Assembly: GCA_002449585.1 (NCBI GenBank)
Contig: DJXD01000022.1
Location: 1-48,362, forward strand
Length of the DNA: 48,362 nt
Reading direction: 5' to 3'
Source: Ruminococcus sp. UBA7013
GTDB taxonomy: Bacteria; Bacillota; Clostridia; Oscillospirales; Ruminococcaceae
The stretch's first letter is position 1; each line of letters opens with the position of its first letter. This document shows, piece after piece, positions 43,211 to 48,362 of the stretch. The notes under the pieces were generated by a model. That model searched no databases. It was given only the letters and a program-made list of their open reading frames with translations, and had not been told where the DNA came from. Both the position numbers and the translations under genes were made by a program.

Positions 43211-43825
43211 ATGGGTGTGAATCTAGTAAAGGGTCAGAAAGTAGAACTCCGGAAAACTTCTGGCGGTGCGCTGAAAAAAGTTGTCGTTGGACTCGGCTGG
43301 GATGAAGCAAAACATACTTCCGGTGGCGGTGGTCTGCTCGGTATCCTGTTCGGCGGCGGCGGACAGAGTAATTTTGACTGCGATGCTTCTGCATTTGTTT
43401 GTGTGAATGGAAAAGTAACATCTTCCGAAGATATTGTTTATTTCGGCCATCTCGCACATCCAACCGGCGCAGTTAAGCATATGGGTGATAATCTTACCGG
43501 CGCAGGTGATGGCGATGATGAACAGATTGTTGTATCATTGGAACAGCTTCCCCAGAAATACGATAAAATCATTTTTGTTGTCAATATCTATCAGGCAAGA
43601 GAAAGAAAACAGCATTTCGGCATGATTGAGAATGCATTTATCCGCATCTGTGATGCTGAAACCAATCAGGAACTGTGTAAATATAATCTTTCAGAACATT
43701 ATGATAATATGACAGCTATGATTTTCGGCGAAATTTACAGACATAATGGTCAGTGGAAATTCAGTGCCATCGGTCAGGCGACTACAGATAATACTGTTGG
43801 TGATCTGGCAAAGCGTTTTCTTTGA
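43211..43825 (+). CDS. Divergent TerD family protein with Gly-rich insertion
   Basis: A 204-aa TerD domain protein with an insertion of Gly-rich sequence (SGGGGLLGILFGGGGQ, about 37-52) just before the acidic cluster, which here reads NFDCDASAF. Other conserved blocks remain: GDNLTGAGDGDDEQ, NIYQARERKQHFGMIENAF and GEIYRHNGQWKFSAIG. AGGAGGG site upstream. A strong hairpin terminator follows. Confidence 0.9.
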   Translation: MGVNLVKGQKVELRKTSGGALKKVVVGLGWDEAKHTSGGGGLLGILFGGGGQSNFDCDASAFVCVNGKVTSSEDIVYFGHLAHPTGAVKHMGDNLTGAGDGDDEQIVVSLEQLPQKYDKIIFVVNIYQARERKQHFGMIENAFIRICDAETNQELCKYNLSEHYDNMTAMIFGEIYRHNGQWKFSAIGQATTDNTVGDLAKRFL

Positions 43826-43834
43826 TGATTACAG

Positions 43835-43867
43835 AAAAGAAATCCTGCATCAGGATTTCTTTTTTTT
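43835..43867 (+). terminator. Terminator or attenuator before the AAA-TerD gene
   Basis: GAAATCCTG (43839-43847) pairs with CAGGATTTC (43851-43859), three-base loop, flanked by A-run and T-run. With nine base pairs plus A/T extension it should end most transcripts of the ter genes, leaving read-through for the next gene. Confidence 0.82.
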
Positions 43868-43883
43868 GAAAGGAGCGATTTTT

Positions 43884-45095
43884 ATGGAAGAAATCAATGC
43901 CGGAAAAGTGGAAGAATTAGAAGCCCGGCTAGCACAGTTTCAGGGATTGACAGAAATCAAGCTGAATATTTATGCATTGATCCGCCTTCTGGAAGCTTGG
44001 AAAAGTGAACAAGCACAGAGAATTTCTTATGTTTCTGTTCCCCTGCATCTGATTTTTGCAGGTGAATCCGGTACAGGAAAAACACAGGCCGCTGAATTAA
44101 TGGCGCAGATCTATCATGCATTGGGGTTTCTCTCAGAGGGCAATGTGATTCAGAAAAATGCAGGCTGTCTGCTTGTGCCATTGTCAGAAGCGTTTCAAAA
44201 TCAGATCCATGGCAATGTTCTGCTTCTGCATGATCTTGGCAGCTTGACCGAAGAAGCCGCCACAAGGCTACTTTCATTGATGGATGCAAATGCCGACCTT
44301 GCTGTGATTCTTATGGGAACAGAATCAGAAATACAACAGGCACTTGAAAAAAATCCCATGCTTAGGTTGAAAATTTGTAAATATTTCGGTTTTGCCGATT
44401 TTCAGGGGGAGGATTTCGAGGAACGAATCTCCCGAAGACTTGAAATTTTTGACGTGTCTTCTCTCGCAGAACAGGAAGAACAGCTTGAAGCCCTGGAAGA
44501 AGCAGAATTCCCTCCGCCTGTTCCTCCATTGCCTAAGCCTATGAAGCTGGATGCCCGTGCCCGTATCGGGACAATGCTCCAGCCCGGCGCAAGGTTCGAT
44601 TTGACACATTATTTGCAAAAAGAAATCCGTGTCCGGCTGGTCTATGAAAGATTGAAATTAAATATGGAACTGGATGCTTATGTTTATCTTCTGCATGATG
44701 ATGAAAAAACAGCCTGTGATGAAGATATGATTTTTTTCGGTAATATTGCTACGAAAAATCGAGGTGCGGCTATTGTCGAAGGTGCAGACTATCCAGAAGC
44801 CGCTTTTGTTCTGAATCGAATGCATCCGGATATTCATAAAATTGCAGTCTGCTTTTCTGCTTATGGAAATCATCCTGCTTTTGATTTTTCCCAGATTGAA
44901 CGGCCTATGTTACAGATTTTCTGTCAGGGAAAACAGCTGGCCTATATGGATCTGAAACATCTACAGGCGGAAAGAACGGTTGTTGCTGTCGAATTCTATC
45001 GCTATCAGCAGACATGGCGCATCCGAGCAGTAGCCGCCGGATATCGGGACGGTCTGGAAGAACTCTGTCATCGGTTTGGAATCGAAGTTGCATAA
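43884..45095 (+). CDS. AAA-type ATPase fused to a TerD domain
   Basis: A 403-aa fusion. Residues about 1-200 form a CbxX/CfqX-like AAA domain with Walker A GESGTGKT (60-67). The Walker B position reads VLLLHD (112-117) where DE is expected, so ATP hydrolysis may be weak or absent. An acidic/proline linker (about 200-220) leads to a C-terminal TerD domain (about 225-403), recognised by LDAYVYLLHDDE, DMIFFGN, HPDIHKIAVCFSAYG and EFYRYQQTWRIRAVAAG. GAAAGGAG precedes ATG 43884; the frame extends back through the terminator. A likely ATP-sensing or remodelling partner of the TerD set. Confidence 0.85.
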   Translation: MEEINAGKVEELEARLAQFQGLTEIKLNIYALIRLLEAWKSEQAQRISYVSVPLHLIFAGESGTGKTQAAELMAQIYHALGFLSEGNVIQKNAGCLLVPLSEAFQNQIHGNVLLLHDLGSLTEEAATRLLSLMDANADLAVILMGTESEIQQALEKNPMLRLKICKYFGFADFQGEDFEERISRRLEIFDVSSLAEQEEQLEALEEAEFPPPVPPLPKPMKLDARARIGTMLQPGARFDLTHYLQKEIRVRLVYERLKLNMELDAYVYLLHDDEKTACDEDMIFFGNIATKNRGAAIVEGADYPEAAFVLNRMHPDIHKIAVCFSAYGNHPAFDFSQIERPMLQIFCQGKQLAYMDLKHLQAERTVVAVEFYRYQQTWRIRAVAAGYRDGLEELCHRFGIEVA

Positions 45096-45208
45096 ATTAT
45101 TATACATAAAGTAATAAAAATTTGTTCATATCCAAATAATAATATTATTTTGTACAAAGTTAACAATTCTAGGATGATATTTTTTACAGTCAGGATTTTT
45201 AAAATGGC

Positions 45209-45237
45209 TTGAAATTTTAGTGATTTTATGCTATAAT
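45209..45237 (+). promoter_or_regulatory. Promoter of the large surface-protein gene
   Basis: TTGAAA (45209-45214), 17-base spacer, TATAAT (45232-45237) with extended TGC. A leader of about 60 bases ends in GAAAGGAAGGAAG before ATG 45302. Confidence 0.85.
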
Positions 45238-45301
45238 AATTTTATCATGCTTCGGTATCATTACGGAATGCATCAAAAATATTTAGAAAGGAAGGAAGCG
45301 T

Positions 45302-48300
45302 ATGAAGAAAACAAAAACCTTGTCGGAACGGCTTATCAGTGGCCTGACAGCGGTCATGATGACAGTCATGAGTTTTTCCGGCTCTCTCGGTGGATCAGTT
45401 CCCTTGCGAGCGGTTGCAGAAGAGGAAACTACACCAGTGTTTTCATTCGATCGTGAGGCACTTTCGTATAAGTTACAGCCGCCTTTGGATTGGAAGACAG
45501 AATATCATGGTGCAAATGAACTGACCGCACAGTTTAATTTTCAGACAGCAAAAGGCGATCCTACTGTTGTCAGCATTCCAGATAATACTTATTATTTGCT
45601 GGTTCATGCAGTCGGTCAAGCCCCACAAAATTGTAGTGCGCCAGAAGGATCAGACTATGATCTGAATTTCTATCAGCTGTTTGAAATCAATACGGATGGG
45701 GAAAATTGGGAATCAGGTTTATCGCTGCTCACCGAAAAAGATTGGGAAAGATGGGGCAGTACAGTTTCCAGTTTGCCAGATACCACAAGCATTGAGGGTT
45801 ATCTGTTGAAAAATGCTGATCCTTCATCAGAATTGTCACAGGAAGATGCACAGTCAAGACAAAATTGTTCTGTTGTCAATCAAATCGAAGGTCTGCCTGT
45901 CAGCGCAGGCATATTGAATGGCACAACGATTCAGATGTCAGCTACTGCTGGTTACAAAGTCAATTTTAATGTCTATGATTATGATGGAACAACAAGATCT
46001 TATGTGCAAAATGGCATGGATACAAATTATTACATGCTGACAACACTCAAACAAAATGGTGAAATCAAAGGCTGGGGAATCGAATCTTTTGATCCTACTA
46101 TTCCAAATGCAGGCGATAATCAGTATTATCAAGAAACCATTGGCTTTGATACATTCTATGTATACGGCGAAAATGGTACACAGACAAGCGAAACTATGGC
46201 ATATAATACATCAGATTATGATGTCTCTGTCCGTGTATATCGCTCAGATGAGGAACTAACAACTTATGCAGACTGCCTTGAAAAAGGAATTGACAATATT
46301 TCATTGTATGGATTTATTGAAAATACCTCTCAGGGAAATGCAACAACACTCAGTATCAAGAAAGATATTGTAGAGTATAAAGTTGCAATTGATTATAACG
46401 GTGAAGAAATCACAGAAGAGGATTATGTGTATCTGCTTGTAAAAGTACAGCATCAGACAACTTATGATACTTTTTATGTGAAACAGCTGACTTCTGCTGA
46501 TACGGAAGTTGTCATTCAGACACAGGACACACAGAACTGGATGGGGAATAATGGAAGTGCTAAGCCGAATGAACGTCTCAGCGGTAATGAACCTGAAATC
46601 ACAGTTTCATTAGTAAAGGCACAAACAAGTGGACTTTCCAATGCTGATATTATTGCAAGAAATCATTGCGCAGTTATTGCAGATGGCGGTAATGTCAAGG
46701 CAAGCAAAGTTACTTATAAACAGCAGACAAGAGATCAAAATGTTGATACACATGTAACAGATATTATTGATCATATCGCTTTGACACCTGTCATAGCAAG
46801 CAATGATTATAATTTTAAAAAAATCCTTGGTGATGGCCTGTATTATGGCATTACAGCTGACAGATTGGAACAAGAAAATCATCTGCAAACAAATTTTGCA
46901 GTGAATTATTTCGGTGCGAATGGCTTCCCAATTGAACCAGACTTAACAGCAAATACTTGTGGTTCGATTTATGTAGCTGATTTTGTAGATCTCAAACTTG
47001 ATGAAGGAAAAACTACAGTCACAGCGGATACCATTCACTATGCTCCTGAAGAAGATAGAGGACATCTCTTTATGGGACAGTCACCAGGAGATAAGGAAGG
47101 GAATACAAAACGTGTAGAAATATTTGTTGATTCAGAAAATCGTACAAATATTCAAAATTATGTTGATGTTAATACAACCGTATCACCAGAAGAAATGACA
47201 GATTCCGTAATAGAACCTATTATTTCTCATATGGAAACAATTTCTGATAAACTTCTGGATTATGAAGCAATTGTTGCCCCCTATGTAATTGGAAATATGG
47301 CTTATATTGATGCTTCTGGTTTTGAAGATGGTGACACAATCTATGTAGATGGTGATCAGCTTTCTGCATTATTAAATGGAAGTATTTCACAAGAACATCT
47401 GACGATTATCAAAAAGCCAAATCAAACGATTGTCTTCAATTTTAGTCAGACAGAGACGCTTGTCCTTGGTAAATACAAAATTTTCATTGTAGATGAAGAG
47501 GGTAATCAGATCAATGAAACATATCAGGATAGTGAGTCTTCTACTGCCGCAGATGACAGAAATGATTTTCTTGATAAATATGTCACAAGATATATTGTTT
47601 GGAATTTGAATTCTGTAAAAGATGTTTCTACAGATGGAAGTACAGCCGGTATTTATTTACTGCCGCAGGAAGATTCTGTTTTTAAAATAGCCAATACTAG
47701 CACTGGCTGGATTATTAGTGATGGATATGTAATTAATCTCGGCGGTGAATGGCATTTTGTCTATAGTGAATTGGGAGAAGAAACTTCTATCAGCGTTCCA
47801 ATCTCAAAACAGGATCAGAACGGAAATGAACTGCCTGGTGCAGAACTTCAGTTAAAAGTTCTGGATGGGGATGGAAAGAACGTTCCTTTAGACAGTAATA
47901 TTGAAATCACTTTGGGAAAAGATGCAGAATTAGTATCAAAGACAGAGATGTCTATCACATGGATTTCAGGTTCTGAACCGGTTGTGATTTCAGGACTGAA
48001 AGATGATGATCATTATTATTATGTGCTGTCCGAAGTGAAAGCACCAGATAATTATAAAAAAGCAGAACCAATTGTATTTATAATTGAAAATGGTAAAGTT
48101 GTGGGAGCATATGATGTTCAGCTACCGTTTTCTGATAAGATCGTCATGATTGATGAATCTGAGGAAGAAACAACAGAAACTACATCTACAACAGAGACAT
48201 CCACAACAGAAACCACATCTACAACAGAGACTACATCCACAACAGAGACTACATCCACAACAGAGACTACATCCACAACTGAAACTACATCCACAACAGA

Positions 48301-48362
48301 GACTACATCCACAACTGAAACTACATCCACAACTGAAACTACATCCACAACAGAGACCACAT
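45302..48362 (+). CDS. Large secreted surface protein, 5' part (runs off the window)
   Basis: The frame is open from ATG 45302 to the window end, 1020 codons, with no stop. A long signal peptide (MKKTKTLSERLISG..., cleavage near RAVAEE, about residue 40) is followed by some 800 residues of beta-rich sequence without a recognised domain. A SpaA/Cna-B-like domain then spans about 835-945: SVPISKQDQNGNELPGAEL (candidate isopeptide Lys) and LSEVKAPDNYKKAEP (candidate Glu). From about residue 956 the protein is a Thr/Ser/Glu repeat stalk. It is probably a wall-linked adhesin or pilin-like scaffold; the anchor lies beyond the window. Confidence 0.85.
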   Translation, partial: MKKTKTLSERLISGLTAVMMTVMSFSGSLGGSVPLRAVAEEETTPVFSFDREALSYKLQPPLDWKTEYHGANELTAQFNFQTAKGDPTVVSIPDNTYYLLVHAVGQAPQNCSAPEGSDYDLNFYQLFEINTDGENWESGLSLLTEKDWERWGSTVSSLPDTTSIEGYLLKNADPSSELSQEDAQSRQNCSVVNQIEGLPVSAGILNGTTIQMSATAGYKVNFNVYDYDGTTRSYVQNGMDTNYYMLTTLKQNGEIKGWGIESFDPTIPNAGDNQYYQETIGFDTFYVYGENGTQTSETMAYNTSDYDVSVRVYRSDEELTTYADCLEKGIDNISLYGFIENTSQGNATTLSIKKDIVEYKVAIDYNGEEITEEDYVYLLVKVQHQTTYDTFYVKQLTSADTEVVIQTQDTQNWMGNNGSAKPNERLSGNEPEITVSLVKAQTSGLSNADIIARNHCAVIADGGNVKASKVTYKQQTRDQNVDTHVTDIIDHIALTPVIASNDYNFKKILGDGLYYGITADRLEQENHLQTNFAVNYFGANGFPIEPDLTANTCGSIYVADFVDLKLDEGKTTVTADTIHYAPEEDRGHLFMGQSPGDKEGNTKRVEIFVDSENRTNIQNYVDVNTTVSPEEMTDSVIEPIISHMETISDKLLDYEAIVAPYVIGNMAYIDASGFEDGDTIYVDGDQLSALLNGSISQEHLTIIKKPNQTIVFNFSQTETLVLGKYKIFIVDEEGNQINETYQDSESSTAADDRNDFLDKYVTRYIVWNLNSVKDVSTDGSTAGIYLLPQEDSVFKIANTSTGWIISDGYVINLGGEWHFVYSELGEETSISVPISKQDQNGNELPGAELQLKVLDGDGKNVPLDSNIEITLGKDAELVSKTEMSITWISGSEPVVISGLKDDDHYYYVLSEVKAPDNYKKAEPIVFIIENGKVVGAYDVQLPFSDKIVMIDESEEETTETTSTTETSTTETTSTTETTSTTETTSTTETTSTTETTSTTETTSTTETTSTTETTSTTETT
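48168..48362 (+). repeat. 18-bp tandem repeat encoding a Thr-rich stalk
   Basis: About ten units of an 18-base sequence (ACATCCACAACAGAGACT and variants) encode repeated TSTTET. It continues past the window. Such stalks lift surface domains off the cell wall and vary in length by slippage. Confidence 0.93.

Noticed and set aside
43746..43883. N-terminal extension of the AAA-TerD protein
   Set aside because: It overlaps the end of the previous gene and the terminator hairpin; a strong ribosome site precedes ATG 43884.
45220..45456. 78-codon plus-strand ORF at the start of the surface-protein gene
   Set aside because: It begins inside the promoter and runs in a different frame from the signal-peptide-bearing gene at 45302, which stays open to the window end.
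48118..48360. Minus-strand ORF of repeated VSVVDVV
   Set aside because: It is the antisense reading of the Thr-rich tandem repeat in the surface-protein gene; it has no ribosome site and is low complexity.
48168..48362. Possible CRISPR array
   Set aside because: Units are contiguous 18-mers without spacers and keep the reading frame of a Thr-rich stalk.

Overview
The window looks like chromosomal DNA of a low- to mid-GC anaerobic Firmicute, most likely a Ruminococcaceae/Oscillospiraceae relative such as Ruminococcus. The reasons are near-consensus sigma-A promoters (TTGACA-17-TATAAT) before most transcription units, strong AGGAGG ribosome sites, a Thr/Glu-rich (TTETTST) surface-protein stalk, a zinc-ribbon/PASTA kinase-like protein, and clostridial families such as DUF4418, FTR1 and paired M42 peptidases. 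The genus is inferred from general knowledge, not from a search. No rRNA, tRNA, CRISPR array or intact transposase was recognised.

Layout. 1-950: a frayed region with a 5' fragment of a secreted protein, two very small ORFs and a strong 40-nt palindrome. 975-2334: a DtxR-like regulator divergent from a membrane protein. 2395-7876: a tight operon of murD, two M42 peptidases, a GNAT protein and a PLP (methionine gamma-lyase/aluminium resistance family) enzyme. 7995-9956: a PASTA protein whose kinase domain has lost its catalytic residues. 9995-13333 (minus): a small membrane peptide, a UDP-galactopyranose-mutase-like flavoprotein and a large polytopic membrane protein. 13552-14055: an orphan gene. 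14092-16602 (minus): two COG0523/G3E metallochaperone GTPases, one with a His-rich loop and one apparently fused to a TIGR03943/DUF1980-like domain, plus a small Cys-containing protein.

16939-30819 is the centrepiece: about 14 kb of co-directional, often overlapping genes. They encode an FTR1 iron permease with a C-terminal TM2 domain, a P19/Tp34-type iron lipoprotein, a DUF2318 membrane protein, two FtsX-like permeases with an ATPase, an FMN-binding lipoprotein, an unknown anchored protein, a complete cytochrome b/flavoprotein/iron-sulfur fumarate reductase-like complex, a transglutaminase-like lipoprotein, and a second DUF4418/FtsX/ATPase module. I infer that quinone- or flavin-linked electron transfer is physically coupled to iron uptake at the envelope.

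30919-45095 is a metal, RNA-repair and stress block: an unknown gene, CopA with a metal-binding domain at each end, the Hen1/Pnkp RNA repair pair, a Ca2+-type P-ATPase, three close TerD paralogues, a TerA-like protein, a divergent TerD protein, and an AAA-TerD fusion with an altered Walker B motif. 45302 to the window end is the 5' part of a very large cell-surface protein with a signal peptide, a SpaA-like domain and the start of a Thr-rich repeat stalk.
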